Of a stretch of 64,000 bases of DNA, positions 1 through 11,244 are shown one piece after another. The notes under the pieces are model-generated. The model had not been told where the DNA came from and did not search any database. It saw nothing but the letters and a program-made list of their open reading frames with translations. Every line of letters begins with the position of its first letter. The stretch's first letter is position 1. The DNA is from Turnera subulata (lineage: Eukaryota; Streptophyta; Magnoliopsida; Malpighiales; Passifloraceae): NCBI GenBank assembly GCA_028386065.3, contig JAKUCV010005769.1, positions 3,830 through 67,829 of the forward strand, read 5' to 3'. Made by a program: the position numbers and the translations under genes.

Positions 1-2469
1 TTTATCGACTGATTAATAAAGTCGAGCACTCGGTATCCCCTAATAGGTCAACCGTGCCATCGGGTCACCACGAACCCATTTGTGCACATTAGGCCAAGCC
101 AATATGCACCATTGTCCTCAATCCACTAGTAGCACGTGTTACCGATCCAAAACCCATAGTATCATGTACACATGAAATGTGAGCATCACGCACAAGATAC
201 CGAATACACGATCCAACTAACAAGAATGTCCTCCAAGGACAAGTAACACCCGGCTCTCATCAAATAAGTATCCCCCTAGGTACCTAAGTGTACCCGGGGT
301 GTCACAGATGCTGTATCACCACAGCTCCGCATACGAGGCATAACCGAATTAGCCCACAAAGTGCATATGGCTTGCTACCAAGGCACACTCAGCACCCTTC
401 GTAGCCCCACCATTTAGCCAAGCGGATCCCACATCGCAATGACCCAACCTGTCAACAAGATCAAGCGGGCAAAATCCTCCGCAAGGTTCAATAACCTGTC
501 ATGTCGCACACAACACAAGTGCCCACCATCTCATGCTACGTACGAGCCCCGCTTGCACTACCCTCATCATCAATTAGCCAATGATTTCCATGGATGCAAT
601 GATGCAAATGCAATGCACAGCCCCTTGGGCATAACCAATAACTGACCATAGGCAAGTACCAACACCACATGCACCATAGGTGCTAATATCAAGCCAACCA
701 AGCAATTAGGCCATCTGCCCAGCAAGCAAATATTAACAATTATCATAAGCACGCATCACCTACTTACCTAGCACTTTGGCACAACCATGCCAATCATTCC
801 TTCCCATTAGAGCCGTTGGGCATCCTGGGATCATAGGGCTCTGTTACACCATGTAAATAAAAATTATAATCCAATCATAGTAAACATGTCGTGTAAGCCA
901 CAATTCAAATCCATAACACTAATCTTTCTCCAACTAGGGCAGAAGTTGCCCTGCACCAACAGAGAGTTCACTGACACATTTGGGAATACTACAGCCGGAA
1001 TTAGCCTTGGGCCTCAACACAAAAGTTGTATTCCTACCTCCTTGCTTTCAAAAGCCACCAAGTACACCCAATTTCATGGTGTGTAGCTCATGATATGGCT
1101 CCTACACCACCTCAGGGTCAAGCAGCATGACTGCTACAAAATAGTCCGCTTTGAGAATGCATAACTCTCTCAGTTCTCCTCCAAAATCCACAACCTTGGA
1201 TCCATATGAAAGATATGAATGTTATCTAACTTTGGAATTTGGTTTCACTAAATTCCAACTGGTGGCTTAGCCAGGCTCACCATTTTAGTGGCCAGGGGTC
1301 ATTTTCCCGAGAGCAGAACCCTTAGGCTCACTCTCTTCCTTTCCTCTTTTTCTCCTCTCTCTCCCTTAGCACGAATTTGGTTTGATAAGAGAGAGAGAGG
1401 TGCTTGCTTGCACCTTTATGTAAACTAAGTAGGTGACTAAGCAACCCCTAGCCACCACATGCCAACTTGATGCCACCTCGTGCTTGTTTTTCGGCCAATT
1501 AGCCTGTGACACCCACCTACTGGCTTGCATACCAAAAATCACAAGCAATATATTTCTGAGCTACTTGGCTCACTCTGATTGGTTGGTTTAGCCAATGACG
1601 CATTTACAAACCACCGGCTCCGATTGTGCACCGACGGTACCCCGGTGCCCCATTGTGCACCGTTTCGCACTAACTCGAGCCAACGAGTATTTGCCTTGGC
1701 CAAATGTGCCTCCAATATACTAATTGCACCAATTAAACACACTCGCAACACTAACCAATATTTATTGACCAATAAAATTGATCGGACTCTTGGTACCTCA
1801 AAATTGGCCAACCCGCGCCTTTATAATTTTCCATATGTATTTGTGCACACTAGGCTAAGCCCATGAGCATTACAAGCCACATTATATGCCAACAATCATC
1901 TCCTTCTTGTAAATACCATATTAAGTATCAGGACTTATGCGGGGCATCACAGAAGGTTGCTTGTGCAGGCCCATATACCTTGTTACCTTTGACCTACCAT
2001 TAGGTTTTTCCTTCGCAAATCCTCTCTTAAAGGTACTTGGTTTGGAGGACCTCGGCCAATTGAGTCTTATATCATTAAGTTCTTCCGAGAGAAGCCTTTG
2101 ATAAAAGTTTGATAGAAAATAAAAGTGTGGTACTTTCACTCATGGTGGAGTAACTCTTCTACTCTTGAATTTTGCAACCTTATTCTTCTCCCTTTTGATC
2201 ACACCTACTCATGAGAATCTATTTTCTCCATAAAAAATACCTCGTGGATCACTTTACTTTGCATACAATATCATTGTATGTTAACTATAAGAGAATTTAT
2301 CATTTTTATTTCTCTATTTGGGTTCCCTTTACAAAATTTTTTTGATAAAAACGTCTTCATAGACTCATTATGAAAGCATGGTTCCTAAAGTTCCTTATTT
2401 GGGAGGTCTCAAGAAACCTTCATTTGAGAGGACCTTATGGTCTTTTTCAGAGATCTCTAGGATCCTTGA
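1..2469. other. Non-coding, probably decayed repeat DNA
   Basis: No convincing coding region or splice-consistent exon set was found on either strand. A short phrase of the form gtgcacaytaggcyaagcc occurs near 80-100 and again near 1842-1860, which hints at an old repeat or duplicated retroelement tail. Short reading frames here lack family motifs and overlap one another on both strands. No boundaries or TSD could be fixed. Confidence 0.4.
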
Positions 2470-2665
2470 GAGATCCTTAGGAAATATGATAGTTACTATT
2501 TGTGTATCTTATATCCATCCTTTATTGAGAGATGCTTAGGGAATATGATAGTTAGTATTTATGTATCTTACATCCATCTTTTCTATGATAACTAGTATTT
2601 CTGTATCTTACATCCATCTTTTCTGTGATAGATAGTGTTTTTGTATCTTACATCCATCTTTTTCC
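2470..2665. repeat. Minisatellite, ~40-bp unit
   Basis: Four degenerate head-to-tail units share the core tatcttacatccatctttt preceded by gatagttagtattt. They start near 2487, 2546, 2587 and 2627. The first unit is longer, carrying an extra copy of the flanking agggaatat segment. The array is AT-rich and non-coding. Confidence 0.7.
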
Positions 2666-2902
2666 TTTTTTTTTTGTACAGGGTCTAATATCTTTTGCTT
2701 TTTAAAATTTTGGTATTAGGCATGTGATAAAATACATTTAATATATCATATATATTATAATCACTTTTTTTCTTTTTTCAATACACAATATCTTTTAAAA
2801 ATTATTTTTGACAAAATATATAAAAGATGTGATACCTGCAGTACTCGCGGGGAGAAGACTAGCAAATGGGAATGTCTAAAGCAAGTTGTTCATCCTCTCC
2901 AC

Positions 2903-3553
2903 TAGGGATGGCAGCGGGCCGGAATTGTGCGAGTAGAGGAATCCCCACCCCATCTCCACGACCTGAAACTCTCTCCATCCCCATCCCCATTCCCCGCGAC
3001 GGGAGAATTTGGTCCCCATCCCCACTCCCCACACTCCCACGGATCCCCACCACTCAAATTATTCATTTTAAATATTTGTAATTTTTACCACTTGAAATTT
3101 AATTCCAACCAGTTACAAAATACATATTAATACTAATGTCAATAAAAATATATATTACTATCTAATACTACATATTACCACCAGATTTAAATTTAACCAA
3201 TGTAACAAAGAAAAATACAATAAAGTAAATTGAAATGAACTTATGGTCTATATTATATTATCCTTTTATATTTTTTTGTTTTATATTTTAACAAAATGAC
3301 TAAAAATCCAAACTTGAAATATATATATTTGTATATAGAGTAACTAGAAGGACATAATTATTATTTCATATTTTTGCGGATCCCCAACGGGGCGGGTACT
3401 ATGATACCCTTCCCTATCTCCAGATTAATCTCGAGTTGAAAATCTTCCCCATCCCCATCCCCATCCCCACGGGTCAATAATTATCCCCACCCCTGTCCCC
3501 ATGGTGGGAATCCCCGCAGATCCCCACGTCAGTGGGGACTTTTGTCATCCCTA
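2903..3553. mobile_element. hAT-type MITE (non-autonomous, 651 bp)
   Basis: The ends form terminal inverted repeats: the left end reads tagggatggca and the reverse complement of the right end reads tagggatgaca. The element is flanked by an 8-bp direct repeat, ctctccac (2895-2902) and ctctacac (3554-3561), matching at 7 of 8 positions. An 8-bp TSD and tagggatg-type ends are typical of plant hAT elements. Both subterminal regions are rich in ccccat and ccccac runs, and the middle (3060-3380) is AT-rich with no transposase. It lies about 300 bp past the stop codon of the minus-strand NHL gene, so it may fall in or near that gene's 3' UTR. Confidence 0.8.
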
Positions 3554-3846
3554 CTCTACACACACAATTTCTTCATCTAATTTGACAGACATTGGTTTCT
3601 TCTTAGAATAACAAAATGGGATCCGAATGCATACTGATACCACCAGTTTCTTTTGCACTGTCCAGATTCCAGAACACTATATCCGGATCACAATTCACCA
3701 CACGTGTGCATGTGATGGGGAAAATCCCTGGCTTACAGATCAGATTTAATGTGAATAAACATATTACATGGATACTTACTATAGATGATTCAAAATGGGC
3801 GGATAGTATTTGGGAGTGCTAGGAAGGCGAGGCTAAAAGGGGTTGA

Positions 3847-6800
3847 TCAAAAACGGTATGAGCTGTCCGGTCCATACTTGCTCCTTATACCACTGTAATG
3901 ATCAAATCTGGGATTATCATGACCCATGGCCACTGGTTTTCCCTCAAAAGACTTGGGCTCTGTTTCAACTTCGGCATTTTTATCTCGTTGGCGGTGTCTT
4001 GGTTTTTCCTTGTGGGTCTTGGATCTTATATAAGGAGGAATGTCACCTGGTCCATAGAAATCTGCATAATCGTGCCGCTTCAAGTTCAAGGACCGGTGCT
4101 TGCTTGGCAAAGAAGGATCCTTATAGCTGCCTCCTGACTTCATTTTAGGCGGTTTTACATCTGAATACTTGTCATTTACTACAGGCGAAGAGCCATGGAC
4201 TTGCCGGGTTTCAGGTAGAGAAGCAGCAGTTGAACTCTGCCTTTGAACTGAGGAGGTCCCAACTTCATCTTCTGGCATTATTAGGGAATCTTTCAATGGC
4301 GTGAGCCCTTTCCCAGCCCCATCAGATCTGAACCAGGAAGGGATCAAGTATAGGAACCCACTACCCAAAGCTTCAAGTGCAAGCTTAGACAGATCAATTA
4401 TGAGCTGACCAAAAGATGGCCACCTGGGTTCCTCTTTCATGCTCTCCACTACTAGAGGCGTGGGTTTCTCCTTACTTCCTTGCTCCTCACTCTTTTTAAA
4501 GTTTCGCTCTGCAGGTTGTTGCTGCTGCATATAGATACACACATTTCTTTTAAGACAGAAGAGCATGATGTATCAGCCAAAAAGAAAAAAGAAAACTTAA
4601 ACTGGCGATGCACATCTGCATTCAGTAACAATGGCATAGATGCTTTCACCCATCCAGACCAGGAAAAGGGAGAAATACCATTTCAGATGAATAAAACCAC
4701 AAGAGAGGAAAACAAAACACATTTGGCAATCAAACCACATTCCATCGGTTTAAAGAATAGTTAACCACCAAAAAATAACAAATGACAGAACAAGAAACCT
4801 GCTGCCTAAGGGAACCTCATGCGTTGTCAAAGTTCGCCTGTAATGCAGCCCCTTCAGTAAAATACTTGGAAATTACTGAGAAACAACGTTCACCAGGAAG
4901 ACAGCAAAGTATATAATATTTTGAAAGGGCTGGTCAGGGAGGAATAAGGGCATAGAACACTTGAAGCATCATCACTCATGAAAAATGGAAACATAAATGA
5001 GTACCATTCTTGTGAAGACAGAAGAGCCAAATCCCTGCTGGAGAAAGCAAGTCACATATCCGGTTAAGACAGCACCAATAACCATAAAGATATCTGTCAA
5101 TATTCATAAGTCAGTTAGAAGGGGGTGGTAACGAGCACAATAAAAAGGACCTATCATGCCAGAAGTATTTTCACATTCCTTTTGATATGAAAATGAAATG
5201 AGGAGAATTGTGAAACCGCAAAATAAAAGCATTTGACTGATCCAGAGCCAAGGGGAGGATGCCATGTCATCACACCTTGAAGTAGATCTTTAATCTTTTC
5301 CAAACAATTGATGACACCTACCTTCATCTATTTATCTGAACCCCAGAAGAAACTAAAATGACAAAGCGTAGGACAGGGGACGACATATGCTTGATAATTC
5401 TACCATTATGTATTGTTCCCAACAGCGCAATGCACAAACTTGAATGACACCATGAGAAAACTTAGACAGGAAAATTTTATTTTTCCACCATCTAAAAAAA
5501 TTCCCTTTCTCTTCCCAATTAAATCTGAGAGGCCAATGATCTTGAGATTTATGGTCTCACTGATTGGACTCTGTAAACTGGTCCATCACCACAAACAAAC
5601 AACTAACTCATAAATCTGAGTAGGAATTATTTTGTTTCTTTCATTGGAATTTGATACGGCAACACCACTAGACAAAACTAGGAGCACCTCTGATGCAAAC
5701 GGAGGCACGCTTAGAGGTTCGAGGAATGATGCACGCCAAGGCGACCATGGAGGATGCAATGGTATCAAGCATGGAATTTGGATCTATTCTAACAAGCTCA
5801 AATTTCATCATCATAACCTTACTTTCAGAGTCAAGTCCAAAATTCGATCTCACAAGAAATTTAAGAAGAGATGGAGATTAAAGTCGAGAACGCGAAGAAC
5901 TCGCGCGGAAATTCCTGGAGCGCGCAGTCTCGGAAATAAATTCATATCTCGAGCTCTACAACTCGGATTGCTGCGATCTTGGACTCTCTAGAAAGATAAG
6001 ACGAAGATCTACAACTTTTATGTTGAGCCCAGAAGCTGAATCTGTCGTTTTCTTTACTTAAAATGCATTTGAAGTAGACGGACAGAATCTGTCCGAAAAT
6101 TCAGTTTTTGTCTTTTTTTAATTTGGGTCAAGTCCATGTAATTGGGTTTAATTATTGTGGGCTTTAGTTAATTATTTTGGGTAAATGTTGTTTGGGTTTA
6201 TTTGAGTTCGATTCCATGTTGGATTCAATTAAAACCTAGTTGTCTTTGGGTTAGAATAGGTGTCAAACTTGGAGACAAAGTCAAAATCCAATTTGACTAG
6301 GATTTGGGATTGATGCCGAATTAAGGTGAGGGATTTAGTATTTTGAGACAAAGTCAAAATCAAACTTGGAGACAAAGTCAAAATCCATTACTTTATGTTT
6401 TCGGTACAGACTATTTTGAGAGAATAAAATTGCCTTTGAGGTTTTTCTTTGATTGTGGATTCAATCGTGATCGAGAGTGGATTCTCTTGGTTTTATATTA
6501 GGGTTTGAGTTTACTTATCAAGTTTCTTGCTTGTGGCGTTTATTCAATTCCTTGTGATTCTAATCCCTTTGTTGCCTATTCCTTAATTGAGTCTAGGAGG
6601 TGAAGAATAGAATTGCTAAAACTCTATGTTGTGTATCTACTTCTTTGTTGTCTAATCCGGTGCAAAGATTAGCAGGTGAAGGAGACTTACACGGCGAGTT
6701 TGATTGAGATTGACGATCGGGACAATCAGATAGTTACGGAGGTGGAACTGGTGGATTCCAGGGCTGTTGCCGTATCAACCTCCGTTTCAATCAATCATCC

Positions 6801-8669
6801 TAAAGATCTTGAATCAAATCAATCGTACTTGACGCTTGTTTATTTGCATCAGAATTTCTTAATCAGAAAACTAAAAAGCGCTAGTGGAGCTTCAGTTGGT
6901 AATAGGTGGGCATCATCATGACTATAGCTTCAACACCCAAATCCTCCATGTTATAGCTATTCCCATTTTTTATGTTATAAAGATTATTTCTAGCAGTCAA
7001 ATGATAGTTTCAAAGTTTGGAAATCAATAGACTTCATACCATTTTTTGCAACATGTTCCGCAAGAGAAACTACTCCAGAGACTGATTTGGTTGATATCTT
7101 TTCTTGTAACTACTAACGAGACAGGGTAGGTAATAGGTGTTGGTTTAAAAAGTAATCCATCTCACTATCTCATTTCACTAAGATAAAAGTTGCTTTTCTA
7201 TAGCAAATTTGTTGATAACATGTTTCTCACGATGACTCACTAAAGAGCTCCCCCAATGAAGTACGATGATAGACATCTTCTGACAAGCAATTACAGTATC
7301 AGATCAGGGTTGTGTTGCCTACCATCGAATCAATAACTCCCCTCTTCAAACCGCCAATGTGGTCAAGTGAAGAGCCAAATCCTAAAAGCTATTAATGCCA
7401 AGTATTCCAGATATGATATACCAGGCAAAATGCATTGTTTGTGTATGGTATATCGAAGAATGATTATATGCATTGACAAGTGAGCTAAATCCATGAGAAT
7501 GTCAGAGCTACATGACTAAAAGTATTGGTCCACTTAAAATGAGCACCTAAAGTGAAAGGCAGGGTAGAAAACCTGTGGCAGTAATTGAACCAGACTGGAA
7601 ATCACAATCTTCTTGGTTAAGAGAGATTTGGCGGAGAGCAGCATTTCCTCGGTCAACAACTAACAAGGAACAGGTGGAGTGGACATAGACAACATCAAAA
7701 TCATTAGAAAACTTGGCATCCTCGCTTGGTCCATCTCTGTAGCCTGCAACATTTGATTTCCCTCCAGCAATAGTAGTGACACCCGAATCTCCAATCTTTC
7801 TAATGGCAAGATTCAGGGTATCAGCGACGTATAAGTTGCCCTTATCATCCATGGTGACACCCCGGGGGTGATTAAATCGTGCTTCACTAGGTTTTCCATC
7901 CACATGCCCAGTGTAACCCTGAAATGATCCAGCCACCAATCGTGCACGACTATCTGCCATCAGAAAGAATCAATTCTTATTCGTATTATCTATTATTAGT
8001 TAGCTTGTGTGATTCGAAACAGTGGTTGGGTTGGGTTGGGTTGGGGGAAATAAGTGAGCACATATTACATTGAGACAAAGGGGGAGTGATTTTGACGATG
8101 TTGCTGCTGGCTTCATCAACAGCAAAGAGTTCTCCGTCCTCGGAGACACGGACTTTGTAAGGGACGACTCCAATCTCATTCCCTTCCACAACAGTCTCAA
8201 CTAAGTAGCCATCCTCAAACTGGAGCACATTAGCGTCTGTATAGTAAGAGTAGAAGCAGAACACACTTGAAATTATTTTTAGAAAGTAATAACTAAAATC
8301 CATTAGGAAAACAAACCATCCATTATGAACACATACATTACATACATTAATAAAAAAAAAAAAAAGGGGTAGTGTAGTTAGTAGAAGAAGAGTTGGGAGG
8401 AAGACCTGGTTGGGGTGTTCTGGAGGAGGATGAACTGGTTGGAGCCCATTTGAGAAGGGAAGACAAGTGCTTGATCAATGGCCCTGAAAAACACAAACAC
8501 TTTCTTAAATTAGTTAAGCATAACATGATAAAAATCATAGCCAAGGAAGGGAGAGGAAACAAATTAAAAACTAATGGATGAGACCTGCAGGAGGAGCAGC
8601 ATGAGCTTGGAATACCCAAATGTAAACCACCACAAGCAGGAATGCACGGAGATGGGATCCTCGTCTCAT
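3847..8669 (-). CDS. NHL-repeat protein with signal peptide and one TM helix
   Basis: Six exons on the minus strand: 8585-8669, 8406-8483, 8069-8236, 7573-7953, 5005-5093, 3847-4524. All introns are GT..AG, phases agree, and the total is 1479 nt (492 aa). The start ATG opens a signal peptide (MRRGSHLRAF then a hydrophobic run, likely cut after AHA, residue 24). Residues about 29-54 contain PLIKHLSSLLKW. Residues about 55-237 form an NHL beta-propeller-like region, with motifs FNHPRGVTMDDKGNLYVADT and SLLVVDRGNAALRQISL. Exon 5 encodes a membrane helix (IFMVIGAVLTGYVTCFLQQG, about 239-258). The last 225 residues are hydrophilic and low-complexity apart from PRWPSFGQLIIDLSKLALEA. The order matches the plant NHL-domain family of about 490-510 aa, whose function is not established. 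A secretory or endomembrane location is inferred. The last acceptor could be 3 nt further on (tandem cagcag). Intron 4 (2.5 kb) is unusually long. Confidence 0.9.
5094..7572. other. Long intron 4 of NHL gene, possible retroelement remnant
   Basis: This intron is several times longer than the other introns of the gene (about 100 to 480 bp). Positions about 6000-6900 resemble an LTR-retroelement leader: they are T/G-rich on the plus strand, with phrases such as gattcaatcgtgatcgag and ctaatccggtgcaaagatta. No TSD or paired LTR was found. A 22-bp phrase ending in gacaaagtcaaaatcca occurs twice, near 6269 and 6365. The insertion is suspected, not demonstrated. Confidence 0.35.
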
Positions 8670-8671
8670 GC

Positions 8672-8694
8672 CTCTCTCTCTCTCTCTCTCTCTC
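8672..8694. repeat. (CT)n microsatellite in NHL 5' leader
   Basis: A pure ct dinucleotide run lies immediately upstream (on the minus strand) of the NHL gene's start codon, so it probably sits in the 5' UTR or core promoter as a (GA)n tract. Such tracts are common in plant leaders. Confidence 0.85.
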
Positions 8695-8699
8695 ACTAC

Positions 8700-10834
8700 T
8701 AATATAAACTAAAACAAATCCACAGCGAGCAAAAGAGAGAGGTTGGTGGTAGTCCTAAGTGGTGGAGCTGGAGCTTCCCAGGCAGGGGTTGGGCTTTTGG
8801 GGGTTAGAGATACAAACGGAGGCGGCTCTGCTCTGCTCTGCACTGCAGTGGTGGGCAGTGGAGCCGGTGGGTGGAGTAGAGCAGCAGTGATTAACTGATT
8901 ACTAATTACTAAAAAGGAAAAGCAAACTTTTTCTCTTTTTTATTTCTTCTTTCCTCTTCCTTTTCTGCTTTTCTTTTTTTTTTTCCTCGTCTTTTTTTTT
9001 TAATATTCTTTTCCCTATTCCAGTTATATCATTGCCCTCGCGTTGCCACGTCGCACTTTTAAATTTCAATTAAATAAAATTTTTTCTTCCACAGAAGAAA
9101 ATAAAATAATTTAAGTGTATAGAACAAAATTGATATTTATTTTCTTTGGAAAAATGTTGTATTGAAGTAACATACACATAATACATTTGACCTATGTTTT
9201 ATTTAAGCAAAATAATTTTGAGATTTATGAATATTTTCTCTTTACCTATAAGTTAACATTTATTCTAGTTTTCAAATTATAAATTTCAATTCCATTCTTA
9301 AAAATTCTAACTTAATTAAGATGCAGTGAGTGAGTGCAGAATGGCCTAAAATATATTAATATACTATATTTTATTTACCATCCGAATTCCCAAAGAAAAT
9401 TTGATGCTCTTCTATTCTATTTGGAATATAACTATATTCTACAGCAAATATGCATCAACATTTCAATTTTCTCACATATTTTGATGAAACATTATTTTTT
9501 CACTTCTATTTTTAATCTATACAACACATCAGTGGGGTTTTGATGAAATATTATTTTTTTACTTCTTGATAATCATTCAATAAATTGGATATAAAATTAT
9601 TCTAATCAATGCAATCAGCGCGTTTGTGCTGTTAGTTTCACCTTTTGTGCCTAAGAGGGGAGAGGTGAATTAGACTAAAAATTTTTCAGTTTAGAAAAAT
9701 GTGATTTTTGTGAAACCATACTCGGGTAAAGGATGAGTGAAGTTTGAAACTAAAAAGAGAATGAAGTAAGGGAAAGAAAGCAAACATAAGAGATTTAGAG
9801 AGGTTCCCCCACACCAGGTACTTCACTACCTAAAAGTTCTTCCCTTTAAGATTTCAAACACTCATTATACTTAGGTTTTTGCAGGTTCAACCTTAACCTT
9901 TACAATCACAAGCTTTTCTAGGCTAAGCTCAAACCTTTACAAGCTTTTCACGGGCTAAGCTCTAAACTACCCTCAAATCTAATCCTAGACTTGAGTACCC
10001 AACAAATCTAATCCAAGACTTGCTTACAAATTACCCTTTGAATGTGTTTTGCAATGTAAGCAGAAAAACCAGATTAGATACCAAATCTTTAAGCTCAAGT
10101 ATACACTCAGATTTTGCACAATAGCTGGGATAAATCTTCAGAGGTATAATGGACCCTCTTTATAAAATCTGAGTGTGGGGGAAAGCAGCTGCAATGGCTC
10201 CTTTTACTCCTAGTTGACTTTAGTTTATTAAAGCTTCAGTTTGTTACTGTTGCGCCATGTCAACTCCTTGGTTGTAAAGTATTACCAATTCTGGAAAGTT
10301 TGGACCACCTTCTTGAGTTGAGTAGCAGTTAGGTGGGAAAGTCTCATGCACTTCCATAAAGTCTGCCCTCTTACTTGTTCACCAATTCAAAACATTGGAA
10401 GTGGGTTTTAATTGCCTGGAGGACCACACGCAACTTGCACAAAAAAGTTGGAAGTGACAGCTGGCAGATATGGTTGCAACAAAAACCATCTAGCTTGTTT
10501 CTGAGATATGGTTTTAGCAAAAACCATAATTCTTCTTGTAAGTTAAAATCAACTCAAGGAAAGCTCAAAGCAATCTTGTTATTTGTTAGTCATCAAAACC
10601 AATTATCCACCATGACAAAATATGATTAATTTATTAATCAACATTAAGAGGTGATTAACCCAATTTTTAGTCAACATACATATCATTCATTAGTTATATT
10701 CATTATTTGTTATATTAATATTAAATAGGGATTTTTTTTATCTTTTAATTTCGCCTATATTTTCTTTTCTCTTTTTTTTTGAGTTTGTGCTATTAGTGTT
10801 CTACATCTAAGTTTGAGCTCTGGAAAAAGATATT
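8700..10834. other. Intergenic AT-rich DNA
   Basis: This stretch holds the likely promoter of the minus-strand NHL gene (8700-9000), then AT-rich DNA. Positions about 9640-10130 contain a block (gaggtgaattagac, then repeated caagcttttc and ggctaagctc phrases) that reads like a dispersed repeat fragment. No gene, TSD or inverted ends were found. Confidence 0.4.
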
Positions 10835-11244
10835 GGGTTAAGCACTTTTTATATACCTCCAGTTTTTCTTTTGTCCCCGATCGTATACCCCGGAGTTTTT
10901 GTGTCCCTTTTCTATACCCTAAGTTTAAATTTTTGTCCCTTTTGTGTACCTCGGGCAGCCCGGACAATGACATGGCCATCTGTCCGGGTCCACTTGACAC
11001 GTAGCATAATGTCATTGGTGCCATGTGGAAATTTTTTGTGGGACCCACAAACTAGAATATTTGAGAAATAAGGTGGTACCCATAATAATATCCACGTATT
11101 GCCAATAGAATTGCGACACGTGTCAAGCAGACCCCGATAAATGGCCATGTCATCGCTTGGGCTGCCCGAGGTACATGAAAGGGACAAAAATTAAAACTCG
11201 GGAGTACATAAAAGGGACTGAGAAACTCCAGGGTATACGATCGG

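Noticed and set aside
3616..3846. Plus-strand exon opposite the NHL 3' region
   Set aside because: No protein motifs. The sequence is the probable 3' UTR of the minus-strand gene.
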